Assembly (NCBI RefSeq): GCF_965198245.1
Contig: NZ_OZ240249.1
Span: 2,356,001-2,420,000, forward strand
Length of the DNA stretch: 64,000 nt
Direction of reading: 5' to 3'
DNA from: Poriferisodalis sp965198245
GTDB lineage: Bacteria; Actinomycetota; Acidimicrobiia; Acidimicrobiales; Poriferisodalaceae
Below, in pieces: positions 16,456 to 24,647 of the stretch. How positions within the stretch are numbered: position 1 is the first letter of the stretch; every line of letters begins with the position of its first letter. Below the pieces are notes generated by a model that was given only the letters and a program-made list of their open reading frames with translations, ran no database searches and had not been told where the DNA came from. Both the position numbers and the translations under genes were made by a program.

Positions 16456-16965
16456 ATGTTGCTGTGGTTCGTGGCGACATCTCTGACGGCAATGCGCTGG
16501 TTCTTCGGCGATCCCGCCATCGACCATCGCCTCATCGTGGCGGGGGCACTGCTGCCCGACGTCATGCATGCTGCAACTGGCGGAGCGCCCTTCGTTCACT
16601 CATTGGCGCTGCCGGCCGGCGGACTCGTGGCGGTGATGCTGGCGACCGTCGGGCGTCGGCGGGCGCGTCGCCGCTGGTTGGCACTGCCGATCGGTTTCTT
16701 CTGGCATCAGGCGTTCGAAGGCGCTTGGATCCAGCCCGCGCTGTTCTGGTGGCCCGTGGGAGGCGACACGGCAGGCGCGACGCTGCCGCTGGCCACCCGG
16801 AGCGTGTGGCTGATCGGCATCATGGAACTCGTAGGTCTGGCCGGGTGCTGGTGGATCTGGCGCGCCAGCGGCATGGCGCACAGCTCGGCGGCCCGGACTG
16901 ACTTCTGGCGATCTGGACGCTTGGCCTACCGTGAGGGTCCGCAGTATCGGCGGCGAGGAGGTTGA
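16456..16965 (+). CDS. Small integral membrane protein of unknown function
   Basis: 169 residues with hydrophobic helices near residues 1-15, 50-65, 75-100 and 115-135, and a basic C-terminal tail. It contains DHRLIVAGALLPD and GFFWHQAFEGA; an Asp/His pair in the first and a His in the second recall YdjM-like membrane-bound metal-dependent hydrolases, but the similarity is too weak to assign activity. It sits 42 nt downstream of the zinc-ribbon gene and its stop is directly followed by the triplicated start region of the histidine phosphatase. Confidence 0.65.
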   Translation: MLLWFVATSLTAMRWFFGDPAIDHRLIVAGALLPDVMHAATGGAPFVHSLALPAGGLVAVMLATVGRRRARRRWLALPIGFFWHQAFEGAWIQPALFWWPVGGDTAGATLPLATRSVWLIGIMELVGLAGCWWIWRASGMAHSSAARTDFWRSGRLAYREGPQYRRRGG

Positions 16966-16967
16966 GC

Positions 16968-17054
16968 ATGCTGATCCTCGTGCGCTACGGGCGCCCATGC
17001 TGATCCTCGTGCGCCACGGGTGCCCATGCTGATCCTCGTGCGCCACGGGCGCAC
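16968..17054 (+). repeat. 29-bp tandem repeat x3 carrying three start codons in three frames
   Basis: Three units of 29 bp (16968, 16997, 17026) each start with ATGCTGATCCTCGTGCGC. Because 29 is not a multiple of three, the ATGs lie in three different frames; only the third leads into the phosphatase. The strong Shine-Dalgarno sequence (GAGGAGG at about 16955) precedes the first ATG. Unit 1 encodes an 11-residue peptide ending at 17001-17003, just past the second ATG; unit 2 encodes another 11-residue peptide ending at 17030-17032, just past the third ATG. Translation could pass stepwise by termination and reinitiation. Confidence 0.9.
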
Positions 17055-17643
17055 GAGTGCCAACGCGGCGGGACTGTTGCAGGGGCGCGTCGACAACGAG
17101 CTCGACGAGGTCGGCGTTCAGCAAGCCGATCAGATCGCTGCTGCGCTCTCGCGTGGCGATCAACGGCCCGACAGGATCGTCTCTTCACCGCTGCTGCGAG
17201 CGCGCCAGACCGCAGATGCCACCAGTGAGCTGCTGGGGCTCGAGATGTCCATTGACGAGCGTTGGTCAGAGCTGGATTACGGCGAGTGGGACGGAGTCCC
17301 GATCTCGGAGGTGCGAGCCGAGATGTGGGGGCAATGGCGTGCCGATCCCGGATTTACCTTGCCAGGAGGCGAGTCGCTGGCAGCTCTCAATGTTCGGGTC
17401 GCTGCAGCGTGCGATGTCGTGGCCGCCGAGGCAGCAGAGCTGAACATCGCTGTCTTCACGCACGTCTCACCGATCAAATCGGCGGTTCGGTGGGCCCTCG
17501 GCACCGCCGAAGAGATCGGCTGGCGCATGCATGTCGCCCAGGCCCAGATCACTCGGATCGGCTTCCGGTCAGGTGCGCCAGTGCTCAGTGCGTTCAACGA
17601 CACGTCGCACTTGGAACCCGGCGGGCCTCGTACCAGTAGCTGA
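17026..17643 (+). CDS. Histidine phosphatase (phosphoglycerate mutase-like) family protein
   Basis: 205 residues. The catalytic phospho-His motif LVRHGRTSAN is at the N-terminus, with SSPLLRARQTAD and ELDYGEWDG in the middle and a second conserved His in FTHVSPIK, as expected for the acid-phosphatase-like branch of the family. Substrate is not predictable. ATG 17026 is chosen over GTG 17020 because it matches the repeat-unit start and the family's usual N-terminus. It lacks a good ribosome-binding site of its own because of the upstream triplication. Confidence 0.85.
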   Translation: MLILVRHGRTSANAAGLLQGRVDNELDEVGVQQADQIAAALSRGDQRPDRIVSSPLLRARQTADATSELLGLEMSIDERWSELDYGEWDGVPISEVRAEMWGQWRADPGFTLPGGESLAALNVRVAAACDVVAAEAAELNIAVFTHVSPIKSAVRWALGTAEEIGWRMHVAQAQITRIGFRSGAPVLSAFNDTSHLEPGGPRTSS

Positions 17644-17671
17644 GCGTCGTAACTCTCCGCTGGCCAGTGGG

Positions 17672-18050
<379 letters not shown>

Positions 18051-18123
18051 CAAGGGTAGTCAGGGCCCGAGCGGCCCGTGAGCGCAGGGAACGAGAGCGG
18101 GCAATGGAGCACCATGGGGCCGG

Positions 18124-18567
18124 TCAGCGCTTACGCGAACGGTGTGACTCCTCTGGATCCAGCAACGAACGTCGACGCTGTCGCACGATGCCGGCGAGCA
18201 CGCCGCCCAAAGTCGCCAGCGACGCCGCCAGCAGCATCACGAGCGGGAGCCCCAGGGGTGCAACCGTCTCGCCGGAACCGAAGCGACGGATCAGTTGCAC
18301 CACCACGGCCAGGACCATCACGGGCCCCGAGGTCAGGATCGCCGACAGCAGGTGATTGTCTCGAGCCTTGGCCGCAGCGACAGCACCCCCGGTAATCAGT
18401 CCGACGAACAGCAGACCGTTGACGGCGTACGCCGCGGCAGTCCGCTCCGGCACCAGACTCCCGAGGGCGACGCCCACCACAAGCGCGGTACCAACCGAAA
18501 CGAGCGCGCCAGGCACGACCGCTCGACGCTCGACGCTTTGACCGAAGACTTGCAAGAAACTGCGCAT
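18124..18567 (-). CDS. Four-helix membrane protein of unknown function
   Basis: 147 residues. Four hydrophobic segments (about 18-40, 47-67, 75-96, 103-127) are followed by a basic, polar tail (RQRRRSLLDPEESHRSRKR). Layout resembles TIGR04086-type small membrane proteins but no diagnostic motif is visible. It lies upstream of rnpB on the same strand and is divergent from whiB; 181 nt separate the two starts. Confidence 0.6.
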   Translation of the reverse strand: MRSFLQVFGQSVERRAVVPGALVSVGTALVVGVALGSLVPERTAAAYAVNGLLFVGLITGGAVAAAKARDNHLLSAILTSGPVMVLAVVVQLIRRFGSGETVAPLGLPLVMLLAASLATLGGVLAGIVRQRRRSLLDPEESHRSRKR

Positions 18568-18710
18568 GGTGTGGCTTTCCGCCTGCGGCGTGAGGTATCA
18601 GGTTGTCGAGGGCCAAGGGTGTGTCCAAGGGCGTCGGGGATCAGTCTGCGCCCTCAGCGCAAGGCTCACGCATCAGGGTCCTTGAGGGCTACTGAACGCT
18701 CGATAAGCCC

Positions 18711-18739
18711 TTGACAAGACGCAATGCATCGGCAAGATT
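18711..18739 (+). promoter_or_regulatory. Candidate sigma-70-type promoter of whiB
   Basis: TTGACA at 18711-18716, a 17-nt spacer, then AAGATT at 18734-18739. The -35 matches consensus perfectly, the -10 only partly. A start site about 7 nt downstream would fall within a few bases of the whiB ATG at 18749, so the message may be leaderless or nearly so. Confidence 0.5.
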
Positions 18740-18748
18740 GCGCGTGAT

Positions 18749-19147
18749 ATGCCTTCTGTCACAGCAACAGCCCACGTCAGCCCACGGGCCGCGAGATCAC
18801 AACCCGCGAGCACGGACCCCATCCGGGTCGTCGTGGATCAGTACGGTGGCCTCGCCACCGACTTGCTCGCATGGCAGCGTGACGCTGCCTGTCGAGGCCT
18901 CGAAGCCGAGATCTTCTACCCCTCTGACAACGACGGAACGGGTGACGAAGAGGGTGCCTTCGAGGCGAAAGCGGTCTGCGCGGCGTGCGCGGTATCGGGC
19001 GAGTGCCTCGAATACGCGCTTGCAGTTCGGGAGAAGGAGGGCGTCTGGGGCGGGCAGACGGCCGCCGAACGTGTACGCATCATTCGCCGGAGACGCCGCG
19101 CCGCGGCGCGCGCTCGCAACGCGCAGGCGGCTGCCAGCTCGAACTGA
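18749..19147 (+). CDS. WhiB-family Fe-S transcription regulator
   Basis: 132 residues. Contains the WhiB signature: four cysteines in DAACRG and VCAACAVSGEC (ligands for a [4Fe-4S] cluster), then GVWGGQTAAERV, and a basic tail RRRRRAAARARN for DNA contact. WhiB proteins are confined to Actinobacteria and usually act with the primary sigma factor. The N-terminal 35 residues before the domain are variable, and a later start cannot be excluded. It is divergent from the membrane protein gene and 87 nt upstream of trpD; this WhiB cannot be assigned to a subclass from sequence alone. Confidence 0.92.
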   Translation: MPSVTATAHVSPRAARSQPASTDPIRVVVDQYGGLATDLLAWQRDAACRGLEAEIFYPSDNDGTGDEEGAFEAKAVCAACAVSGECLEYALAVREKEGVWGGQTAAERVRIIRRRRRAAARARNAQAAASSN

Positions 19148-19234
19148 ACGACCTGATCGGGACCGCCGCGCCCGTGCCGCGCGCGGCGAGAGGCGCGACC
19201 AGGCGCTTTTGGACACATCGCTAGTCTCCGAACC

Positions 19235-20359
19235 GTGAACACTGACACCACAGAGACTGACGCCTCGGACATGGATGATCCTGACGGGGTCCCTGCACAT
19301 CCGCTCGCACACTTCGGCGGCTGGAAGGCCGTCCTCACAGATCTGGTGGCAGGCATAGACCTGAGCCCAGAAGTGGCGCGCGCAGCGCTCGGCAGCATCC
19401 TGCGCGAGAGCGCCACCGATGCCCAGTTGGCCGGCTTCATCATCGCTCTGGGAATGAAGGGCGGTTCGGTCCCAGAGCTCACGGGTCTCGTGGACGCCAT
19501 GCACGATGCGGCAGTCCCGCTGACGGCCCCCGACGGCGCGATCGACATCGTCGGCAGTGGCGGAGCCCCGGGACGGCAGCAACACGCACTCAGCGTCTCC
19601 ACCATGGCGGCGTTCGTTGCGGCGGCCGCTGGCGCGGTGATCTGCAAGCACGGCTCGGTGGCAGCCACATCGTCGTCGGGTTCGTTCGACACCCTCGAAG
19701 CGCTGGGCCTTGCGATCGATCTGGACGGGCCCGCAGTCGAACGGTGTATCTCGGAGATCGGATTGGGATTCGCGTTCGCCAAGAAATTTCATCCGGCAAT
19801 GCGCTTCGCAGGGCCGGTGCGCACCGAGCTCGGTGTGCCCACCACATTCAACTTCCTAGGACCGCTGGCAAACCCCGCCCGCGTGAAACGTCAGGTGCTC
19901 GGGGTCAGCGACCCGGTGATGGCGCCACGCGTCGCCGGGGTGCTCGCGGCCCGGGGTGCGGAACTGGCGCTGATTGTCCATGGCGCAGACCGCCTCGATG
20001 AGATCACGTTGACGGACCTCACGCGCATTTACGAAGTACGCGAGGGAGAGATCACCGACGAGTTCCAGTTCGATCCGACGTCGATCGGCCTCGAACGCGT
20101 CAATCGAGCCGCTCTGTGGGGCGGCACCCCGCAGCAGAACGCAGACATCCTGCGGGCGATCGTTGCCGGTGAAGAGACCGGACCCAGAGCTCAGATCGTG
20201 GAGCTCAACGCTGGTGCGGGTTTGGTCGTCGCGGGACTGGCTGAGAGTTTCGCGGAAGGCTTCGAGTTGGCTCGCGACGCTGTGGTTGACGGGCGTGCAG
20301 CTGCAAAGCTCCAAGCGGCGATCGAGCTCACGACGCGGCTGGCGGCAGACGGCACCTAG
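19235..20359 (+). CDS. trpD: Anthranilate phosphoribosyltransferase, with divergent PRPP-site motifs
   Basis: 374 residues. Family role: joins anthranilate and PRPP in tryptophan synthesis. The C-terminal two thirds fit well: SSSGSFDTLEALGL, FHPAMRFAGPVRTELG, TTFNFLGPLANPA, VHGADRLDEI. Two motifs are off: the usual GTGGD is GSGGA (in DIVGSGGAPGRQQHAL), and KHGN is KHGS. The Asp-Glu pair that binds metal (RLDE) is kept. GTG start. No other trp genes are nearby. It could be a lineage-typical TrpD or a related phosphoribosyltransferase with a different acceptor. Confidence 0.82.
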   Translation: MNTDTTETDASDMDDPDGVPAHPLAHFGGWKAVLTDLVAGIDLSPEVARAALGSILRESATDAQLAGFIIALGMKGGSVPELTGLVDAMHDAAVPLTAPDGAIDIVGSGGAPGRQQHALSVSTMAAFVAAAAGAVICKHGSVAATSSSGSFDTLEALGLAIDLDGPAVERCISEIGLGFAFAKKFHPAMRFAGPVRTELGVPTTFNFLGPLANPARVKRQVLGVSDPVMAPRVAGVLAARGAELALIVHGADRLDEITLTDLTRIYEVREGEITDEFQFDPTSIGLERVNRAALWGGTPQQNADILRAIVAGEETGPRAQIVELNAGAGLVVAGLAESFAEGFELARDAVVDGRAAAKLQAAIELTTRLAADGT

Positions 20360-20360
20360 C

Positions 20361-20597
20361 GTGGTTGTCGGCCTCTCGCTCCCTTTCGGCGTCGGTGATG
20401 TCGTTCGCTTGGCGGAGACAGCCGACGAGCGCCGTTCCTGCTTGGTCGGACGAACGGGCACTGTGGTCGGCGTACGACCGGGGGACCGTCGGGTGATGGC
20501 GATCGTCGCATTCGACGGGGGCCCACCGCAGACGGTGTTGGTGTACGGCGTCGACGAGGCGGAGCTCGTCGAGCGCTACCGCCACGGGATGAGCTGA
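20361..20597 (+). CDS. Small protein with SH3-like/KOW-like beta-barrel character
   Basis: 78 residues from GTG 20361, starting 1 nt after the trpD stop and so probably translated with it. The sequence FGVGDVVRLAETAD, LVGRTGTVVGV and VMAIVAFDGG has the alternating hydrophobic pattern and G-x-V-G-T-V turn seen in small SH3/KOW barrels. No family identified. It ends directly before a strong hairpin. Confidence 0.5.
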   Translation: MVVGLSLPFGVGDVVRLAETADERRSCLVGRTGTVVGVRPGDRRVMAIVAFDGGPPQTVLVYGVDEAELVERYRHGMS

Positions 20598-20620
20598 ACA
20601 CAGCGTCCCGCTGTGTCTTG
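20598..20620 (+). terminator. Hairpin after the trpD unit
   Basis: ACACAGCG, loop TCC, CGCTGTGT: an 8-bp perfect stem starting right after the stop of the small gene, followed by a short CTTGG rather than a T-run. Probably a terminator for the whiB/trpD direction, though the weak U-tract lowers certainty. Confidence 0.5.
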
Positions 20621-20668
20621 GTGCCTCAGCGGATAGGCGGCGATGCCCGGCAGCCCCGGCGGCCTGGA

Positions 20669-20711
20669 CTTTGCGCAGAAATGCCGCCACAGACGGCAAA
20701 TTTGCGCAAAG
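20669..20711. terminator. Long interrupted inverted repeat between convergent genes
   Basis: CTTTGCGCA (20669-20677) pairs perfectly with TGCGCAAAG (20703-20711), and an inner TGCCG/CGGCA stem encloses the loop CCACAGA. It lies between the trpD unit and the convergent kinase gene and is symmetrical, so it could end transcription from both sides or bind a dimeric regulator. Confidence 0.45.
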
Positions 20712-20758
20712 AAGGCGTGACAGCAACTTTCCGAGACGTCACCTCTCCGCGCGGCCTC

Positions 20759-21649
20759 TTATGCCCGGCTTGTCAGCCGGCGTAGGAGCCCCCGGCGGCG
20801 CTCGCCTTCGTGCTGGGGGATTTCCACTGCTGCCAGCGCAGCGGCAAGGTCGGCACCGCTCGCGAAGCGATCCTCGGGCGACTTCGCCATGGCGGTCAGG
20901 ATGATCTCGCAAAGCGCGGCCGACACGCCACGTTCAGCGGGATCGGGCGGCGGTGTGCGCACGTGTGCGTGCAGAAGGTCGTTCCGCTCGCCGTAGAACG
21001 GCGCCGAGCCCACAGCCAGGACATACAGCGTCGACCCGAGACCGTAGATGTCGGTGCGAGCATCCACAGGCTTCGCCAACGCCTGCTCGGGGGAGAGGTA
21101 CATCGGCGAGCCGTACACCCGGCCCGGTGGCGACGGAGGCCCGTCGAGGTCGTATGCCAGCCCGAAGTCGAAGAGCACCGCACGGTCGCTGCCGTCGGGC
21201 CGGGTCTCGAGCATGATGTTCGACGGCTTGACATCGCGATGAACGATCCGGTGCTCGTGGACGTGGTCGAGGGCCGCGCAGATCTGCTGGATCACGGCGA
21301 TGCCCGCGGTCAGGGTCGGGGGGTGGCGGCTGCCGCAGCGGTCGGCCAGGGTCTCGCCGTCCACAATCTCCATTTCCATGAAGTGAGCGCCGCCGATCAC
21401 ACCGGCACCGTGGACGGCGAGCACGTGCGGATGGTCCAAACGGGCCATCAGCTCGTATTCCTGCTCGAACAGCGACCGGATTTCCGCCCGGGCCTCAGCA
21501 AAGGGCGTCAACACCTTGAGACCGACCTCGTCTCCTCGCATCGTCGTTGCCCGGTAGCAGTGCGCCACGGTGCCGCGACCCAGCAACCCGGTGATCTTGT
21601 AAGGGCCGTACTGGCGGCCGACCCAGACGTCAATTTGGTCTTCGTACAT
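20759..21649 (-). CDS. Serine/threonine protein kinase (soluble, kinase domain only)
   Basis: 296 residues from ATG 21649. All key kinase motifs are present: Lys45 in VGLKVL, catalytic HRDVKPSN with Asp139, DFG in LFDFGLAYD, and GSPMYLSPEQA. The glycine loop is LGRGTVAHCYRA. No transmembrane segment, PASTA or other sensor domain follows; the last 30 residues are basic. It differs from the PknA/B type in lacking a membrane anchor. A 34-codon upstream extension is open but low in plausibility. Divergent from queG, with about 110 nt of shared promoter region. Confidence 0.88.
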   Translation of the reverse strand: MYEDQIDVWVGRQYGPYKITGLLGRGTVAHCYRATTMRGDEVGLKVLTPFAEARAEIRSLFEQEYELMARLDHPHVLAVHGAGVIGGAHFMEMEIVDGETLADRCGSRHPPTLTAGIAVIQQICAALDHVHEHRIVHRDVKPSNIMLETRPDGSDRAVLFDFGLAYDLDGPPSPPGRVYGSPMYLSPEQALAKPVDARTDIYGLGSTLYVLAVGSAPFYGERNDLLHAHVRTPPPDPAERGVSAALCEIILTAMAKSPEDRFASGADLAAALAAVEIPQHEGERRRGLLRRLTSRA

Positions 21650-21758
21650 CGCACCGACGGCGGCTTGAGCGCCGCTTCCAGCATAAGAGAACCGGTCTGA
21701 GCCGGGCCGCGACCCTGACCGGCGGCGTACGGCGTGAAGCTCACGGCACACTTGAGAG

Positions 21759-22946
21759 ATGGCTGCAGCCGCCGACCGAACCTTGCTGGCGCGGGTTCAA
21801 CGGGCTGGCGCCGACGCCGGCCTCGATGCACTCGGCGTGACCGATGTGTCGCCGTTCATCGAGGAGCGGCATGCAATCTCCGAGCGCAAGGCGGCCGGCC
21901 TGCATGCAGGCATGTGGTTCACCTACGGACGGCCCGAGCGTTCCACCACGCCGGCGGCCATCTTGGCGGGCGCACGCAGCGTGGTGGTGTGCGCACGCAC
22001 CTACAGGCCACCCGACGAGCGCGGCGCACCAGATGACGCACCCTGGGCAGGCGTCCGCGGATCGGTGGCTGCTTACGTGGCGACCGATGCCTACGGCGCG
22101 CTGCGTGAAGGTCTTGAGCGCGTGAGCGAGGTCCTGCACAGCAGCGGCTTCGAGGCGGTTGCGGTCTACGACGACAACCGCCTGGTGGACAGAGCTGCCG
22201 CAGCCCGTGCGGGTCTGGGTTGGCTGGGCCGCAACACGATGCTGCTGTCTCGTGAGCTCGGCTCGTGGACCGTGCTCGGCTCGGTGGTCACGACGGCCGA
22301 ACTCGCAATCCCGGGTGAAGTCGAGCCCGACGGCTGTGGCACCTGCCGTCGTTGCCAGGTGGCGTGCCCCACCGGTGCGCTGGATACCGCTGGGGTACTC
22401 GATGCGAACCGCTGCCTGGCATGGCTGATCCAGGCTCCCGGTGCGTTCCCGACCGAGTTCCGCGTTGCCCTGGGGGACCGCCTGTACGGCTGCGATGACT
22501 GCCAGGTTGTCTGCCCGTTCAACGATCCGGCGACGGGTAGATCGGAGTCACGGCGCGTGGCGGTGTCGCTCGGAAGCCCTCGTGCGGCGCGCAGCACCTA
22601 CGTCGATGTCGTCGAAATGCTCCGGATGACTGACGACACCCTCATGGCAACCTTCGGACACTGGTACATCCCGCGCCGGCGTCCCGAGTACCTGCGACGC
22701 AATGCGCTGGTTGTGCTGGGAAACGTAGGCGATCCCGACTCGGCGGCCACCGAAGACGTGCTGTGTCGATCTCTGGCGTCGCCGTCGGCTGTCGTCGCCG
22801 GCCATGCGGTGTGGGCAGCCCGCCGGCTCGGGCGGGAGGATCTCGTCGACCGTGCACGAGCTGAGGGCCTCGGCGAGCACGATCCGGACGGGCTGGTGGC
22901 TACAGAGCTTGCGTCGGTGGTGCAGCCACGGCTCGTTGGTGGCTGA
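21759..22946 (+). CDS. queG: Epoxyqueuosine reductase
   Basis: 395 residues. Cobalamin-dependent iron-sulfur enzyme that makes queuosine in tRNA anticodons. The N-terminal catalytic part has GMWFTYGRPERSTTP and VYDDNRLVDRAAAARAGLGWLG; two 4Fe-4S clusters are shown by CGTCRRCQVACPTGAL and CDDCQVVCPFN. The C-terminal part (RRRPEYLRRNALVVLGNVG) has the HEAT-like character of the family. Its TGA overlaps the ATG of the glycosyltransferase gene by one base (TGATG), indicating translational coupling. Confidence 0.93.
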   Translation: MAAAADRTLLARVQRAGADAGLDALGVTDVSPFIEERHAISERKAAGLHAGMWFTYGRPERSTTPAAILAGARSVVVCARTYRPPDERGAPDDAPWAGVRGSVAAYVATDAYGALREGLERVSEVLHSSGFEAVAVYDDNRLVDRAAAARAGLGWLGRNTMLLSRELGSWTVLGSVVTTAELAIPGEVEPDGCGTCRRCQVACPTGALDTAGVLDANRCLAWLIQAPGAFPTEFRVALGDRLYGCDDCQVVCPFNDPATGRSESRRVAVSLGSPRAARSTYVDVVEMLRMTDDTLMATFGHWYIPRRRPEYLRRNALVVLGNVGDPDSAATEDVLCRSLASPSAVVAGHAVWAARRLGREDLVDRARAEGLGEHDPDGLVATELASVVQPRLVGG

Positions 22947-24058
22947 TGCGACCTCATCTGCTGGTCACGAACGACTTTCCGCCCAAGATCGGAGGGATAC
23001 AGAACTACCTGTGGGAGCTGTGGCGCCGCCTTCCGGCGGACGCCACGACGGTGCTCACGACACCCCACCGCAACGCGGCCCCATTTGACGCCGCCCAGCC
23101 CATGCGGATCGTGCGTACCCCCGATCCTGTCCTGCTTCCGCATCCGGGCCTGGGGAGGCGGATCCGTGCTCTGGCCGAAGAGGTCGGCGCCGAGATCGTG
23201 CTGCTTGACCCCGCCTTGCCCCTCGGCGCGCTGGGCCCGCGTCTCGGCATGCCCTATGGCGTGGTGCTCCATGGTGCCGAGGTCACAGTGCCGACGCGAC
23301 TGCCCGGCCTGTCTGGCGTGCTGGCTCGCGTACTGCGATCGGCCTCGATGGTGATTTCAGCCGGCGGATATGGCGCAGCGGAGGCACAGCGATGTGCGTC
23401 GCGAGAGCTGCCCGTTACCGAGATTCCCCCCGGAGTCGATACGAACCGGTTCGTGCCGTTCGGGCCCGATGAGCGCCACACCGCTCGCCGCAGCTTCGGT
23501 CTGGGCTCGGGGCCACTCGTGGTGGGTCTGAGCAGGTTGGTGCCGCGCAAGGGCTTCGATGGAGTCATCGAAGCGGTGTCAGGCTTGGGCTCGAAGCATC
23601 CCGGACTCCAGTTGGCGATTGCGGGCGCAGGGCGAGATCGACCGCGGCTGGAACGGCTCGGGCGCCGTCTCGCTGCTCCGGTCACGTTCCTGGGTCGCAT
23701 CAGCGCCGATGCCGTGCCGCAGTTCATGGCGATGGGAGACGTCTTTGCTGCGCCGTGCCGCAGCAGGTGGGCAGGACTGGAGCAGGAAGGGTTCGGCATC
23801 GTGTTCGTCGAGGCGGCCGCGTGCGGCGTGGCAGCCGTTGCCGGTCGTTCGGGTGGCAGCCACGAGGCGGTCGCTCACGGCCGGACGGGACTCGTCGTTG
23901 ATCGGCCTGCGAGCATCGACGAGGTGACTGCCGCCATCGACGAGCTGCTGTCGTCTCCCGCTCGCAGAGCGGAAATGGGCGCCACCGCGCGTGCGGAGGC
24001 GGAACAGCGCTTCTCCTATGAACGTTTGGCAGCAAAACTCGAGGCGGCCCTGCGGTGA
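22946..24058 (+). CDS. GT4 glycosyltransferase, PimB-like mannosyltransferase
   Basis: 370 residues. GT-B fold glycosyltransferase of family 4. N-terminal TNDFPPKIGGIQNYLWEL, then GVVLHGAEVTVPTRLPG, PPGVDTNRFVPF, LSRLVPRKGFD, and the nucleotide-sugar-binding segment QEGFGIVFVEAAACGVAAVAGRSGGSHEAV with its conserved EX7E spacing. These match the actinobacterial PimB' mannosyltransferases that extend phosphatidylinositol mannosides, so a cytoplasmic-face role in glycolipid synthesis is likely. Donor specificity is inferred, not seen. Coupled to queG. Confidence 0.85.
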   Translation: MRPHLLVTNDFPPKIGGIQNYLWELWRRLPADATTVLTTPHRNAAPFDAAQPMRIVRTPDPVLLPHPGLGRRIRALAEEVGAEIVLLDPALPLGALGPRLGMPYGVVLHGAEVTVPTRLPGLSGVLARVLRSASMVISAGGYGAAEAQRCASRELPVTEIPPGVDTNRFVPFGPDERHTARRSFGLGSGPLVVGLSRLVPRKGFDGVIEAVSGLGSKHPGLQLAIAGAGRDRPRLERLGRRLAAPVTFLGRISADAVPQFMAMGDVFAAPCRSRWAGLEQEGFGIVFVEAAACGVAAVAGRSGGSHEAVAHGRTGLVVDRPASIDEVTAAIDELLSSPARRAEMGATARAEAEQRFSYERLAAKLEAALR

Positions 24059-24170
24059 GTGTCGTGCCGCGAGTGTCAGCGGCCACGTCATCCTGCGAGA
24101 ATGAGCCACAGTCGGGTTGGACCCTGAGACAATGGCCCCCGACAGCGCGCGCGAGACCAGGGACACACAG

Positions 24171-24623
24171 ATGATCGATGAGATGACAATGACCACAGTT
24201 GTGGCGGCGTCCCCCGAAGCCTGCTATGCGCTGATCACCGACATCGAGCGCTACCCCGAGTGGGCTACCGACATTTCTTCCGCGACCGTCATCGAGAGCG
24301 ATCCGGTCGGCCGGATCGCTCAAGCCTCGTTCCGCGTCGAGGCGCTGGGGCGGACGGCCAGGTACACGCTCGCCTACGACCACGGCGGGGCTCCCCACCA
24401 GATCTCGTGGAAGCTCGTCGACGGCGATGTCGTCAAGCAGCTCGACGGCAGGTACGAGTTCAACCCCATGACCGAACCCGGTCGGACCGAGGTGCTGTAC
24501 CAACTCGCCCTGGAGCTGGCGGTTCCCCTGCCCGGCTTCGTCAAGCGTCGTGCGGAGCGCCGTATCGCCCACACCGCGCTGGCTGACTTCGCGGCGCGGC
24601 TCGAGACCGGCCCCGTGGCCTAA
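24171..24623 (+). CDS. SRPBCC (START-like/polyketide cyclase) family protein
   Basis: 150 residues from ATG 24171, which gives the family's usual N-terminus (a short lead into TTVVAASPEACYALITDIERYPEW); an earlier ATG at 24132 and TTG at 24117 are open. The ligand-binding helix-grip fold is indicated by DIERYPEWA, DHGGAPHQISWKLVDG and the final long helix ending RIAHTALADFAARLE. Such proteins bind lipids or other hydrophobic ligands; the ligand here is unknown. It follows the mannosyltransferase by 112 nt and precedes the aminotransferase by 24 nt. Confidence 0.78.
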   Translation: MIDEMTMTTVVAASPEACYALITDIERYPEWATDISSATVIESDPVGRIAQASFRVEALGRTARYTLAYDHGGAPHQISWKLVDGDVVKQLDGRYEFNPMTEPGRTEVLYQLALELAVPLPGFVKRRAERRIAHTALADFAARLETGPVA

Positions 24624-24647
24624 GGGCCGAAGGTCGTTACACGCACC

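Noticed and set aside
16968..17032. Two 11-codon mini-frames as real genes
   Set aside because: They are by-products of the tandem duplication of the phosphatase start; kept as a regulatory observation only.
21650..21751. 34-codon N-terminal extension of the Ser/Thr kinase
   Set aside because: Composition is unlike the rest of the protein and the extension nearly fills the divergent promoter region with queG.
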